DNA from: Shinisaurus crocodilurus
Taxonomy: Eukaryota > Chordata > Lepidosauria > Squamata > Shinisauridae
Assembly: GCA_021292165.1 (NCBI GenBank)
Contig: CM037879.1
Location: 268,703,160-268,767,159 of the forward strand
Length of the DNA: 64,000 bases
Reading direction: 5' to 3'
The position numbers and the translations under genes were made by a program. Shown here in pieces: positions 42,391 to 53,768 of this stretch (the first letter of the stretch is position 1; each line of letters opens with the position of its first letter). The notes under the pieces are model-generated. The model was given only the letters and a program-made list of their open reading frames with translations, searched no databases and had not been told where the DNA came from.

Positions 42391-42769
42391 GCAGGACAGA
42401 TAGCTTGTTTGTTTGTTTATAAAATGCCTCTGTGTTGACACAGGCAAAGATAATGAATTTCTTCACTGTGCAGTTAGTGTAGAAATATTAATTTGGGTTT
42501 GCTTAGCTTGCAAAGCCAGTTCATTTTCTGCTAGTGAGACTTGAGAAAGCTATTGGTTTTATAGAAAAGATGGTGAGTGATGGAGACGAACTTATCTATT
42601 GGCAGCATGAAGGATTGCCAGATATTATAATTAAAGACAAGTACTTTCCTACAGAAAGGGTAAAAAAAAAAAAGCCATCAAAGTTTTTTTTAAATTTGTA
42701 ATCAGTACATAAAACCTGATAGTTACTAATTTCTGAAATGCTCACAAATTGATTTGCATCTGGGATTTA
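42391..42769. other. Unrecognised non-coding DNA
   Basis: Nothing supportable is seen. Confidence 0.4.
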
Positions 42770-43000
42770 CTGTTGTTGGCCTTGGATTTCAAAAGAGACC
42801 AATATGGAGAATAAGGCTATCAATGGCTACTAGTCATGATGACTATATGCTACCTCCATGATCAGAGGCAGAATTCCTCTGAATACCAATTTCTGGGAAA
42901 CAAAAGCAGGAGAGGGCTGCTGCCCTCATGTCTGCTTGTGGGTTTTCTGTGAGTATCCGGTTGTCCACTGCAGGAAACAAGATGCTAGGCTAGATAGGCA
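42770..43000 (-). mobile_element. CR1/L3-type LINE fragment, inverse
   Basis: CTATCAATGGCTACTAGTCA through TGCTTGTGGGTTTTCTGTGA is the inverse of the repeat at 51150-51394 (CATCATGACTAGTAGCCATT). Confidence 0.7.
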
Positions 43001-43212
43001 TCCAGCAAAGCTCTCCTTATGTATCTAATTGCTTTTTAAAAATAAATGAGCACTCCCAAAAATTATTTAGCAAGAATTTCCTCAATCTTCAGGAAGTATT
43101 CATTATTTTACATAGACCATGACCATGATCAAGTTCCCTCATTTGTGGAGGGCTCCTGAGATACTTGGTGAGCCCCACTGTAGGGGAAGATGAGAGGAGT
43201 GCCCCATTAAAG

Positions 43213-43351
43213 CAGGGGTGGAGACCCTGTGGCCTTCCAGATGTTGTTGGACTACAGCCCCTATCATCCCTGATCATTGGACATACTGAATGGGGCTTGT
43301 GGAAGTTGGGAGTCCAACAACATCTGGAGGGCTTCAGGTTCCCCACTTCTG
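43213..43351. mobile_element. Palindromic hAT-type MITE (139 bp)
   Basis: CAGGGGTGGAGACCCTGTGG at the left faces AGGTTCCCCACTTCTG at the right. The inner arms GATGTTGTTGGACTACA and GTCCAACAACATC pair. Flanks CATTAAAG and AGTTAAAG are an imperfect 8-bp TSD. Confidence 0.85.
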
Positions 43352-43491
43352 AGTTAAAGGTAGCATTAAAGATATCACAGACAGACAGACACCAGAGATA
43401 TCCCCATCTGGCACTGAGGGGCACTATTGAAACAATAAGATTAATTGAATTCATACCCATAAGATTCAATCCATAAGAAAGGCCTGGAAGG

Positions 43492-43690
43492 AACATAGGA
43501 AACTACCTTGTACTTAGTCAATCTATTAATCCACCTGGCTCAATATTGTCTACACTGACTCTACAGGGTTTCAGACAGGAGTCTGGAGATTCCAGGGGTT
43601 GAACCTGACCTGAGGCATTTTGCATGTAGCCCTATCACCAGGCTGCAACCCTTCCTTGAGATGTGATGCGGATGACCAGTGGATGATCAG
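43492..43690 (-). mobile_element. tRNA-derived SINE, minus, decayed
   Basis: GGAACATAGGAAACTACCTT at the left is the inverse tail. GGGGTTGAACCTGACCTGAG is the inverse of a decayed box B region. Confidence 0.75.
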
Positions 43691-45430
43691 TGGAAGAAGA
43701 CTGTGAACAGAGGTGCTATTGGAAAGCTTTAGCTAAAGTGTCTGGTGCCACTTACATGGCACCCATGGATTGGGCAGTGGAGGAGAGAGAGAGAAAGATG
43801 CCTATATGGCTTGGCAGTAGGATAGAAATGATATCACAGCTATCCAGATGTGGCTAAGAGGCAGGAAGCAGCTAGAATAACCTTGTGATGGTTGTAGGTG
43901 GCTATTGGCATGACTATAAAGTGTAATGATCAAGGAACCCAAGAAAGAAACATCACACAGGCCAATAAAAAGGTGAGCTCCTTCCTTCCCCCTTGATCTA
44001 ACAAAGAGAAGTTTGCAAAGGCAACCATGGGTACTATATACCTTGTGCCCTTTTCTCAGGCTCTACTTTGGGTTATCTCCTGATAGGTGAAATGGGACAC
44101 AATGGTTTCCCAGGGGACTGGTGGCAATTACTGGACAGGAGCACGGCATGGACTCAGTACTTGAATGAAGAGTCCTATCTTAGAGGGAAGACACTCAAAG
44201 ACAATCAGAACATATTTGAGTCTCCAAAAGGGATCCACTTACTCAAGAGAAGAGTGCACTAGTGATACTCCCCTGATAACTATGTCATCGACGGTTGTTT
44301 GCTAGTCAAGCATCTGTAATGCGTTACTTCAGTTATATATATGAAGAACACTAAGAGAGATCTCATGGGGCCCCCCCACCTGGCCTTTCATGTTCCAATT
44401 TCAGCAATTAGCCAAGAGGGACAATAACATAAACAATCTGACCAGCTCGCGCAGCTCTAAATATGCAAAATGGACACACAGCTCAGCTTGTTCACGGCTA
44501 GTTTCATCACTTGTCCCAGACCCCACCCCCCAAAATACAAAACCTTATTCAGATATAGCAAAACCTTTGTGCCACTTGCCCGCTCCCCCAGCATAGATCA
44601 CCAGCATGAGTTGGCAATCTAGATAATCTGCCCCCCAGTATTAAAAGCATTTTGCTGGTTCACATAATAGAGCCACATGGGGGAAATGAAGGAAAAGATT
44701 TGTGACTGTAGATTAGATTTTGTGCGCGCTGCTCTGGGGATCACAACTTATATCCGGAAATACTCTGAAACCCTCCGTTTTATCTCTACATCCAAAGAGA
44801 ACAATAATTGTATAGGTTTACAATCATCAATTGCATATAAAAGAACCAGTCCTGGCCTTTCTCTAAATAGAAATTGAGGTTGAGGGGGGAAGTTTCCTCT
44901 AATAATAAAGGAAGCAAAATAAATTGGATTTTTTATTTTATTTTATTTTTTTGGACAATCACTTCATCTTAATTGCAGGGCTCTGCTTTCATTTTTGCAG
45001 GAGGTGATAGATTCACTGCATGGAGAACTCTTCTAATTGAAGGAAATGTAGTCCTTTTTTTTTTTTTTTTTACTCTTCCATTAAGTCTATGGTTTTAACT
45101 AAAAATAAACAACCGGAGTGACAACAAAAGCTTGTGCGAACATAAAAGAATGAACTGGGTCTCTCCTGCACCCCCCACCCCCAAGTTGAAGATACCGTTT
45201 TTAATCCTGAGTCACAATGGAAATGAATGGTTCTTCAAGTTAAATAAGGAAAAGGGCGAACTCTGAGGACAGGCAAAATATTAAGTACACATCCATTACA
45301 TGCTGCTGATGACTCTTCCCCAACTCACAATACATTTGAATATAAATAGCCATTTTCAAAGGAACCAAGAAGTAGGGAGGGGAAAGCTGTTCATCTGGAA
45401 ATAGAGAGCAGACTGGGTCAATTCAGACTA
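43691..45430. other. Mostly non-repetitive DNA; possible conserved block 44360-44880
   Basis: 44360-44880 and 45230-45370 have no repeat signature and carry AT-rich words such as CAATTGCATATAAAAG and GAATATAAATAGCC. No coding frame is recognised. Conservation is not testable here. Confidence 0.3.
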
Positions 45431-45756
45431 GGGATGGATGAATCTGTCAGTCTCAGTCTTGGGACTTTCATTAGTTGTTGTTTTTTAATTCAACTTCATT
45501 CCATCCTATTCACTAAACTAATGTAACTGAAGTGGAAATTTTGGAAATGCACTCAGTTTTCTTTCTGCGTTTTTCAAGCGTGCGCATGTGGTTGAACACA
45601 CTTTGTTTTGCGGAACACATCTCACGTTCAGAAGTGTAAAGATTTCTGACTGCAAATTGCGTTCAGCTATGCGTTCAGGTCCGGGAGGTGCGAACTGTAT
45701 AAATGCATAAAGAAATGACAACCAAAACTTGATGGAGTGAATTTCTCACACATCAC
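45431..45756. mobile_element. AT-rich MITE of the AGGGATG family (326 bp)
   Basis: It starts GGGATGGATGAATCTGTCAG and ends TCACACATCAC. Both borders have TA. The interior contains GTGCGCATGTGGTTGAACAC. Confidence 0.65.
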
Positions 45757-45827
45757 TAGTTCAGACTACAAAGACACACTATGCAGCTACCTGGAGTAAC
45801 AAGTTGGAGTGCTCACCATACTCAAGC

Positions 45828-46034
45828 CAGTGGAGGAGGCTGGTGACTCAAGTGTCAGGAGGGCTGCATATCCCCTCTCTGGATTTCACTCTGAACTTTT
45901 AAAGAGCTATCCATGGTGCTGAACCTATTTTTAGGGGAAGGGTTCAGAACCATGGATAGCTCTTTTTAAAGTACAGAATAAAATCCGGAGCGGATCTGCA
46001 GCTCCGCTGACATTAGCATCACCAGCCTCCTTTG
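45828..46034. mobile_element. Palindromic CAGTGGAGG element, copy 3
   Basis: CAGTGGAGGAGGCTGGTGAC faces GCATCACCAGCCTCC. The centre has two inverse CATGGATAGCTCTT-type words. The TSD is not convincing. Confidence 0.85.
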
Positions 46035-46235
46035 ACTCTGTGAAACTGCCAACAACCAGTGGCATGGAGGATGCTAGGAATGGGTTGGGCAATGGTCGGA
46101 AAGGAGTTAATGGCCTTTTCCAACAGAGGGTGAAGCTGCATGGGGGGGCAGTGATACCCCTGTGTGCTGGACACTACTGCATGCTGTTGGGAGTGAACAG
46201 TGTTAGTGTAACATATTTCAGGAAAGACAGATTTG

Positions 46236-46571
46236 CTGGGTCCAGATAACATGATAACCCACACTCAAAGGTTGAGTATGGGTTGAGTGTGGGTTGTCAC
46301 TGAACCGTGGGTTGTTGTGTTGTCTGAACCCAGCTGGGCTAACAAACAATGGCTTGTTAACCATGAACAACCCATGAAGAGAACTCATGGTTTGTTGTTT
46401 GGTTGTGAACTGTGGGTTGTTCATGGTTAACACAAGCCATTGTTTGTTAGCCCAGCTGGGTTCAGAAAACACGATAACCCACATTTCAGCAACAACCCAC
46501 GGTTCAATGACAGCCCACACTCAACCTATACTCAACCCTTAAGTGTGGGTTATTGTGTTGTCTGAACCCAG
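46236..46571. mobile_element. Large palindromic element (336 bp)
   Basis: The left arm begins CTGGGTCCAGATAACATGAT and the right arm ends TTGTGTTGTCTGAACCCAG. About 150 bp on each side pair with few differences, including the shared word AACAAACAATGGCTTGT. Related arm words occur at 36890-37010 and 62960. Confidence 0.93.
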
Positions 46572-46759
46572 TCACTGTTAACATAGCAAGGGTGAAGGAA
46601 GGAATGGGAGACAGTTGCAGCAGTTATACATTATATTATGCATCATGTGTTCCCCCTTCCCTTGCTTATACATGTGGGGTGTTCTGTCCTGACATGCCCG
46701 GTTCTTGGAGTGGAGTTTATTGCTGTCTGTTTGTGTCTGGAGTCCTGTTAGGGTTCTAT

Positions 46760-46864
46760 GTAGAATTTATTTATTTGTCACATTTATATACCACCCAACT
46801 GGCAGATACCCTCAGGGTGATTTACAACCATGCCCCCCAACAACAATAAAATAACATCTGAAAC

Positions 46865-46908
<44 letters not shown>

Positions 46909-47180
46909 AAATATTTAAAATATTAAAGAGCCAGCAGTAGAGTTAATAATCAAAGCAACAGATTAAAAATAAAATGGCTGTTGGAAGAGGAAATGTTAAC
47001 ATGGCACTGAAATTTACACAGTGAAGATGCCAAGTGGATCTTCCTGGGAAGGGCATTCCACCGGCAGGCATCCACTACAAAGAAGGTTCTCTCCATGGTA
47101 GCCATCTGTCACACCATTGTGGGTGGTGGCACCCAGAGAAGAGCCTCTGATGATTATCTTGACAATCAGGCAGGAATCAG
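46760..47180 (-). pseudogene. L2-type LINE 3' end
   Basis: The inverse of an L2 3' UTR lies at 46770-46850 (TATATACCACCCAACTGGCA). An AT run (46868-46906) follows, then decayed C-terminal coding sequence around 47040-47160 (TGGGAAGGGCATTCCACCGG on plus). Confidence 0.7.
46868..46906. repeat. (AT)n microsatellite
   Basis: About nineteen AT units inside the LINE relic. Confidence 0.95.
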
Positions 47181-47699
47181 GAAGAGAACTATTAGCAATG
47201 TGCTTAAGTTCCTAGGAATGTTTCAGAGACAGGCTATTTTGTGCAAATTAAATTGCTTGCTTTGTACACAAAGTGCCCTTTCTCCATTGTTGCCATCACC
47301 AAAGTTTGCTCTTGTGAGTTCAAACTGTGCATGACATGGGGCAAGAGAGATATGGCCACAGGCTGCACGCCCTGTCATCTGACTTATGGTCTCCCTGCGT
47401 AGGGTTTAACTGGTGTGCTGTGCTTGGTTGATGAACTACCCATATCCTATGCTCTATCATGGCTATATGATTGGGCTGGTTGTTGACATGAGGGTGGATA
47501 TTTCCCCTTTATTTGCCCTCCTATTGAAGTCGATGGAGATGAGATTTCTTGCACCAGTTCTGGGATCGGTGTAAAGTTCCACCATCAATGGAACTGTATC
47601 CATTGAAGGGGTAAACATGTTCCTGCCCTTTCCCTCCTGTATCCTGCCATCCGCTGCTGCTGTGTTCTGCCATAGATGTGTTCGTTCCACTGGTGAACA
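47181..47699. other. Unrecognised non-coding DNA
   Basis: Nothing supportable is seen. Confidence 0.4.
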
Positions 47700-47880
47700 T
47701 AACAACATAAGAAAAGGTGTGCTGGCTCAGACTAAAGGCCTATCTAGTGCAGGATTCTGTTCCTACAGTGGCTAAACAGATGCCTATGGGAAGCCCTCAT
47801 AAGTGCAATAGCACCCTCCCACTCATGTACCCCATCAACTGGATATTGAATTGCACTGGTAGAATCTAGATGGTAAGAAG
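47700..47880 (+). mobile_element. CR1/L3-type LINE fragment
   Basis: TGTGCTGGCTCAGACTAAAG, then CCTATCTAGTGCAGGATTC and CCTATGGGAAGCCCTCATAA, as in the copies at 50590 and 51150. Confidence 0.7.
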
Positions 47881-48879
47881 CTGATTACCCACAACATCAG
47901 AACATCTTTATACACTTTCTATAACATTACTTGATTGTTATCATGTATCTTTCAATCCAGATGAAATTAATTTTGAATTATATCTTTGAGGAAACAACTC
48001 CTTACTCAAAATGTATTAACTAAACCTTAGGATACAAATATTTCTTGACAGCTATTTATCAAGCTTTCTGATATCTGTGCCTTATACAACAGTTTTTGCC
48101 CATTAATTGATAAGCTTGAATATTACAATTCCATACCTGTCCTTACTCAAATTATCCTTAGACCTAAGTGATAGTGCTTTACAATCCAATACTCTTTCTT
48201 TGACTACCATCTTGCCAATTAGTTTTCATATGTTACCCAGAATTCATTCCGGACCTCCTTATATCTTTGTGTGTCTTCCCTTTCATACAATTTTACTTAT
48301 TTATACCTCCACATCATTAATTATTTCTTACTGAGCATTTTCAGTTGCTCTTTGCTTGATGTTTTATAACAAGACATCTTTTATTGTTTTGAGGGAGGCG
48401 AGTTAACAATTTCAGAATAGCCTTAAGTTTCCAGTAATTCCAATAAAGCTATTCTTTTAGAATATGTGACAAATGCCTGTGTCTACATTTTCGTGTGAAG
48501 AAGAAGACCAAGTGCTTTTATTTGAGACTAATTACCATTAAGTCTATACTAACATGCTCCTAGAACATGCTCCTTTTGATAAAGCACATTCCTTTGACAA
48601 GAGTGATACTACACAGCCTCTTTCAGATCTAGCAAATGAAGACCAGTTTGTTGTTTTTTAAAAATTTGATTGGTTGGTACCCTCTCTCTCCACCTAGAAA
48701 ATGGCAATTGAGGTGACCATTTAAGGCACAGGACTCTTGAACCCAGAACTTTGGCAATGAGATCTAGCAGGTGTCTTATTCTCTGCATCACTGTGGTTGC
48801 TTTCCAGAGGGAAGAGCTGCTGTCCTGCTCTCTGCCCTTATTCAGCAATACCATTACTGAATGGCCAAAGGGTGGCTAT
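47881..48879. other. Unrecognised AT-rich non-coding DNA
   Basis: Nothing supportable is seen. Confidence 0.4.
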
Positions 48880-49135
48880 TGCAAGGGTCAGCTGGCTAGG
48901 TTCGCTCCCCTCTCTGCTGTCCTTCTGCTGGCAGGCAAGGGACACTTCATTCAAGTGGGCCTTTGGTGGGTCTGTTGGGTTGGATGCTGCTTTCACTTTG
49001 TTATTGTTGTGTTTTTGTGCTTTAATGTATGTTTATTATTCTTTGTATCAAGTTTTATTAGTGATTGTAAGCCACCTGGAGTGCCATTTTTGTTAGAAAG
49101 GCAGGATACACATAAAACAAACAAACAAACAAACG
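48880..49135 (+). mobile_element. LINE 3' UTR with (AAAC)n tail
   Basis: GATTGTAAGCCACCTGGAGT then AGAAAGGCAGGATACACATA and an AAACAAACAAAC tail is the L2/CR1-like 3' terminus common in reptiles. Confidence 0.65.
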
Positions 49136-49907
49136 AGGCCAATGGGCTTCCAACTGCTCCTAGAGAGCTGCTGACTTTGGCCTGGTTCCTCCTTAGTCCA
49201 AGCAATGAGTTCCTGTAGTACAGATTGAGTCAGTCTCAGAATCCCTCCAGTACTTCTCAGCCACCCACTGTCAAACAGATCCTTTCTTTGTTTAAACCAC
49301 TTATAGGGTGCTTTCTATATGCTCAAAGCAGCTTTGAGTCCAATACATCAAACAAAAGTAGTCAAAGGGAGGGAGGGAGGAAATGGGCACCAGCTAAACA
49401 ACAAGCACTAACCCAAAGTGCCAGGGGTGGAGAAGTTATTTTGGTCCAGAGGCCAAATTCCCCCCAACCAATGAGGCCTGTGTGAGATTAACCATGGAGG
49501 AGGGAGCAGCCAGACTGATCAGGCTACTTATAAAGGAGTCTTAATTTTTATTTGGGGAGGTCCATATTTCCATTTTGGCAGCAGCCAAGGTGGCAATTTT
49601 ATGCTCAGATGTGCCTACAGTATTCTTTTCTCCTCTGATAATTATTCACTACCCTTTCTTGCTGCCTTTTGAATATTTAAACAGTGTTATCAAGTTCTCC
49701 TTCCTTTCTCTTTCCTGAGGTAATACCAAGTTCCTTTCACTTTCTAAAGTCATGATCTTCTGAGTTACCCTCCTCTGATTTTCATCCTGATTGTTGCCAT
49801 GCCATCCTTCTAAAAATGTGGCAAAAAGTAGCTGGACTCTCCAGTTAACCAGTCTCAAATAGAGCAGAATCATTCATCATTCAGAAGTTTTCATGTACAG
49901 AAGAATT
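49136..49907. other. Mostly unrecognised; hAT-like end near 49424
   Basis: CCAGGGGTGGAGAAGTTATT then GTCCAGAGGCCAAATTCC resembles the terminus at 43213. Confidence 0.4.
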
Positions 49908-50162
49908 ATTAATTAATTAATTAATTAATTAATTAATACATTTATATCCCACCTTTTTTTTTCCTCCAAGGAACTCAAGGCAGCTTACATGGTCCTCCAC
50001 TTCTCCATTTTTATCCTCACAACAATCCTGTGAGGTAGGTTAGGTTGAAAATCAGTGACTGGTCCAATGTCACCCAGTGAGCTACATGGGTGAGTGGGGG
50101 CTAGAACTCGAATCTCCTGAGTCCCAACCCAACGCTCTAACCACTACGGCACACTGGCTCTC
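49908..50162 (-). mobile_element. MIR/CORE-SINE-type element
   Basis: Read on plus: an (AATT)n run (49908-49937), then an L2-like tail CTCAAGGCAGCTTACATGGT. The core ACAATCCTGTGAGGTAGGTT follows, then GTCACCCAGTGAGCTACATG. The tRNA-like head is in inverse, CTAGAACTCGAATCTCCTG and TCTAACCACTACGGCACACT. Order and words correspond to vertebrate MIR-like SINEs in minus orientation. Confidence 0.85.
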
Positions 50163-50589
50163 CATGCATGAATAAGAGGGGGAGTGGGGCCATGTCAGTG
50201 GCCCTGTCCCATTCCCATACATTCACCCCAAATATCTGCAAAAGGGACACCTATGTGTGAGCAGCGGCCCATGCATAGACACTCCACGCAAGCAGGACCC
50301 CAGTATAACTGGGGGTCCCAATCACTTGGGGTACTTATGCGTAAGTGGCCACTCATGCATAAGTGCCTTCCTGCAGACATTCAGATAGAATATGTGGATG
50401 TTGGGTGAATGTCAGGAGGTGCACAGGGCAGGGCAGGGCAGGGCAGGGGGTGAATGCCTGCAGGTGTACACATTGGGACAGGGGCAGGAACTTGATGCCA
50501 TGTATACATCCTATGCCTGAGAGTAACTGTTGAAAAGGACAATAGATGTGATGGCATCACATGTGACAAGGTGGTTCTTAATAATATCC
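50163..50589. other. Unrecognised; (GGGCA)n minisatellite at 50426-50449
   Basis: Five GGGCA units at 50426-50449. The rest is unrecognised. Confidence 0.5.
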
Positions 50590-50720
50590 AAGAGCATAAG
50601 AACATAAGGAGAGCCCTGCTGGATCACGAAGGGTCCATCTTATCCAGCGTTCTGTTCACACAGTGGCCAACCAGCCACCTGTGGGAAACCCACAAGCAGG
50701 GCATGAGCAATCCTACAGTT
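50590..50720 (+). mobile_element. CR1/L3-type LINE fragment
   Basis: GAGAGCCCTGCTGGATCACG, then TCCAGCGTTCTGTTCACACA and GGGAAACCCACAAGCAGGGC. Confidence 0.7.
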
Positions 50721-50936
50721 TCAGAATCATAATTTTGAAGGGTGCCTTCCTTCTGATGATTTCCATGAGCCTAAGCATGGTGCCCTATGTCAAGTGAAGA
50801 GGTTTGTAAACTAGATGCTAACGATCGACAATATGGAAAGTCCATTCCGCACTTTATGTCCTTCTTATGAGCATGCCCACTCTTGGGAAAGAATGCTGGA
50901 CTACAGAAACTCTTTGGTTTATTCTTAGGTGGGTTG

Positions 50937-50937
<1 letters not shown>

Positions 50938-50974
<37 letters not shown>
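50938..50974. repeat. (GT)n microsatellite
   Basis: About eighteen GT units. Confidence 0.95.
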
Positions 50975-50977
<3 letters not shown>

Positions 50978-51149
50978 AAATCTTGTTCTTTGGAACTTGG
51001 TCCCTCAAGATCTTTGTCCCCCTCATGATGCCTTTTAGTGATTCTGCCACTGGCATTCACTCATTTTATGTGGTCTCCTCTGCTGTGATCATTATTATTA
51101 TTATGTGGTTTTCTTGTATTTTTTTAATTGTAAGAATTAAATTAAAATT

Positions 51150-51394
51150 AAACCAAAGGCCTATCTAGTCCAGCATCCGGTTCACACGGCAGCCAACCAG
51201 CTGCCCATGGGAAGCCCACAAGCAGGACATGAGTGCAACAGTACCCTCCCGCCCATGTTCCCCAGTAACTGGTATCGACAGGCACACAGGCTCTGATATT
51301 GGAGGTATTAAATAGCCATCATGACTAGTAGCCATTGATAGCCTTCTCCTCCATGAATTTGTCTAACCCCCTTTTAGGGTCATCCAAGTTGGTG
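51150..51394 (+). mobile_element. CR1/L3-type LINE fragment (longest copy)
   Basis: GGCCTATCTAGTCCAGCATC through CATGACTAGTAGCCATTGAT to TTTTAGGGTCATCCAAGTTG. It runs directly into the palindrome at 51395. Confidence 0.75.
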
Positions 51395-51672
51395 GCCATC
51401 ACCACAAGTTCATGTGGCAACCAAGGCACACACACACACACTTTGCATTTTGAGGAGCAGTGAGCTGAATCAATCAGATACTGCCTTTTGGGGGCTCACA
51501 GCCAATGAGAGTACAGGGTGGTCTTTACATCACTCCTGTGCCTTCATTGGCAGAGTTCCCCTCGCCCTACAAAGGTAGCATCTGATTAGTTCAGATCTCT
51601 GCTACTTAAAATGTAAAGTGTGTGTGTGTGTGTGTGTGTGTCTTGGTTGCCACATGAACTTGTAGTGATGGC
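51395..51672. repeat. 278-bp palindrome ending in opposed AC/GT runs
   Basis: GCCATCACCACAAGTTCATG then TGGCAACCAAGGCACACAC at the left is the inverse of TCTTGGTTGCCACATGAACT then TGTAGTGATGGC at the right. The microsatellites (51429-51441 CA; 51618-51641 GT) occupy matching arm positions, and pairing continues inward (GCCAATGA / TCATTGGC). Confidence 0.9.
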
Positions 51673-52156
51673 AAGTTAAAAAAATGGAAGTTTTTTTGTT
51701 TTTTGTTTATTAATTAAAATCCTGCTGGCTTGGCTGGCTGGGTGCTTGGCATTTTGCCAACGTGGCCAGGCACAGGAGGAGGAGGAGCAGAAGCTTTGGT
51801 TGTGGTGGCAGCCAGGGTGGGTTAGGAGCGTCTCCAATTGTGGCGGCAGGCGGGTAGCAGGGGAAGTGGGGGCCAGTGGGCGGGGAGGGGGCTGCAGCAG
51901 TGGGGGAGGTTGTGGCAGGGACCTGTCAGCAGCAATATGCCTAGGGCCTGCTGCTGCTGGCTATGCCAAGATGGATGCCACCCTGGGAGGACTTGCCCTG
52001 AAAGTCCACTCATAAATCAAAGGAAGGGAGAGAGAGAGAGAGGGTGAGAGGGAGAGGAGGGAGAAAGGGGGAGGAGAGGAGAGAAAGAGAAATGTTTGTG
52101 TAGGAGCAGACTGTTATGTACAAAGCCCATGCTGGATTGAAAACTGTACATATCTA
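51673..52156. other. Unrecognised; purine-rich GA tract at 52021-52092
   Basis: G-rich sequence at 51770-51950 yields a glycine-rich ORF of no credible function. A GAGAG-type simple tract follows. Confidence 0.45.
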
Positions 52157-52603
52157 GGGGTGTTAATCCTACCTTCGGGTGTGTGTGTGTGTGCTCACTT
52201 TTCTCGGCAAGCACCCCCCCCAGAAGGCCCGAATCCCCACGCCGCTCGATCCTACCTCGCCGGTTAGCGCGGGGTCCCGTTGCGTCATTTCTGGCTGCCA
52301 GGAAGTGACGCGGCGGGACTCCGCACTGCGTTTTTGGCATAAAAACCAGGGCAACCTAACTTAAAACGGCCGTGATTCACAGCCGTTTTAAGTTAGGTTG
52401 CCCTGGTTTTTACGCCAAAAACGCAGTCGCGTCACTTCCTGGCAGCTGGAAATGACTGCGACGGGACCTTGAGCTGCCGGCGCGGCGTGGAGCAATGGGA
52501 CGAGCGGTGGCCAGGTAAGGCGTGTGAGTCTCGGGGGGGGGGGGACCCGAGCGGGCCAATTTTGGGCTGCTTTCAGCCCCCTTGAGACTCTCGGACACAT
52601 CCC
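52157..52603. mobile_element. GC-rich palindromic element (about 447 bp) bounded by TA
   Basis: Termini GGGGTGTTAATCC and GGACACATCCC are partly inverse, with TA at both borders (52155-52156, 52604-52605). The centre is a perfect 46-bp-arm hairpin (52325-52370 with 52382-52427) around an 11-base loop. An outer pair follows: GGCTGCCAGGAAGTGACGCG with CGCGTCACTTCCTGGCAGC. Confidence 0.88.
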
Positions 52604-53214
52604 TACATATAACCAAAAACAAATGTCAGAAACGGAGTTGTCTGTGCTGAATCCCTACTGTAGTGTCCTCGCTAAATAGAGGACTAGGAGAGAGATTAGA
52701 GTTCCTCACAACACGTCTTTAATAGAAGGCTTCCAGAACAGAACTGAACAAACACACAAAAACAAACGCTTGCCTGGAACCGCCTGTTGCCAGCCCCGAG
52801 CAAATGACGAGGAGCAACGGATAGCAGGCAAGCCAATCAATCAGCAGCCATAACACATACACGACACCTACATCTACCACTTGGAGTTAAAGATGTGGTT
52901 CCCAACATGGGGAACTGTGGCTGTGGTGCCAAATAGATGTTCCGGGCTGTCAGCTTCAACCGTGCCAGTGGCTTGTTCCAGGGAAGAGGGGTTGCATCTA
53001 GCCTCCTTCCCCATTCAAGGGAGATTTGGATTCCAGCTCTCCACACCTTCCAAGGCAACATCTGTAAAATGGGCCTGAATGGTATTGATCCAATGGAATA
53101 ATAAGGTTTCAAATGAATTTCAAGCTGTACCTTGGATTGCTGGCCAAATGTGACTGCATAAAAATGGAACTCAAATATGCACTACACAGGTAGCAGCAAT
53201 TATTTTTCCAGAGA
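52604..53214. other. Unrecognised; possible short LTR-like block at 52671-52867
   Basis: The block at 52671 begins TGTAGTGTCCTCGC. A TG...CA boundary with CCTAC/TCTAC flanks is possible but weak. Confidence 0.3.
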
Positions 53215-53768
53215 AAAGCAGTACAGGGGGACCTTTATTGTTCTTGCTGGATTGAAACATGTTCAGTGTACCTTACAGATCTCCTTTGTATCTGGTTGAC
53301 TTCCTTTTGCTGCTCATCATCCATTTAGATGGGTTATCAGTAATGTCAGAACTTGTCACCAGCCATTCGTTCTCCTTAGGCAGCAGCTATTGCTGCACAC
53401 CGGCTTTTCTGGATCAGGGCCAGGAACACTTCATCCTTTTCTCTCCATGACACAGGAACACAATCACCATTTCTCCTTTTTTAAAGGTTATTAAAAGACA
53501 GAAAAACTGAACCTTAACAAAACGAAAGCCTTTTGTAGCACTCCTAATCAGATCTCTTTGTGTGTTTCAGCAAAGGGGGAAAAGAAGGAGAAAGGAAAAC
53601 AAAATTACATCCCTAAAGAGCAATTAACCTTCTCTGACCTTCACTGTCAGTGGTTCACCTCTGTATAGTGGCACAGAGAAAGTGACAGGCTGGTCTTGTC
53701 GGTTGTTCTTGGGAATTAGTATAAGATCCTTCTTGGGGTTGAGTTTTTTAACTGGCTTCATTTCCATT
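53215..53768 (-). CDS. Candidate 3'-terminal exon of an unidentified gene
   Basis: On the minus strand 53768-53624 reads MEMKPVKKLNPKKDLILIPK then NNRQDQPVTFSVPLYRGEP and LTVKVREG, followed by TAA. The composition is protein-like and not low complexity. Upstream is an AG (53769-53770) preceded by a perfect branch-site word TGCTAAC (53787-53793 in inverse), but the polypyrimidine tract is poor. About 390 bp downstream of the stop is AATAAA (53234-53239 in inverse), a plausible polyadenylation signal. No LINE motif is recognised in this peptide, and the segment is not repeated elsewhere in the window. I do not recognise the protein. It could be a real last exon, a retrocopy fragment or chance; the frame stays open upstream to the AC microsatellite. 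Confidence 0.35.

Noticed and set aside
48751..49218. 155-codon plus-strand ORF as a gene
   Set aside because: Its second half overlaps a LINE 3' UTR with an AAAC tail, and the first half has no recognisable domain.
52671..52867. Short LTR with 5-bp TSD (CCTAC/TCTAC)
   Set aside because: Only four of five flank bases match and the terminal bases are ambiguous; kept only as a note.
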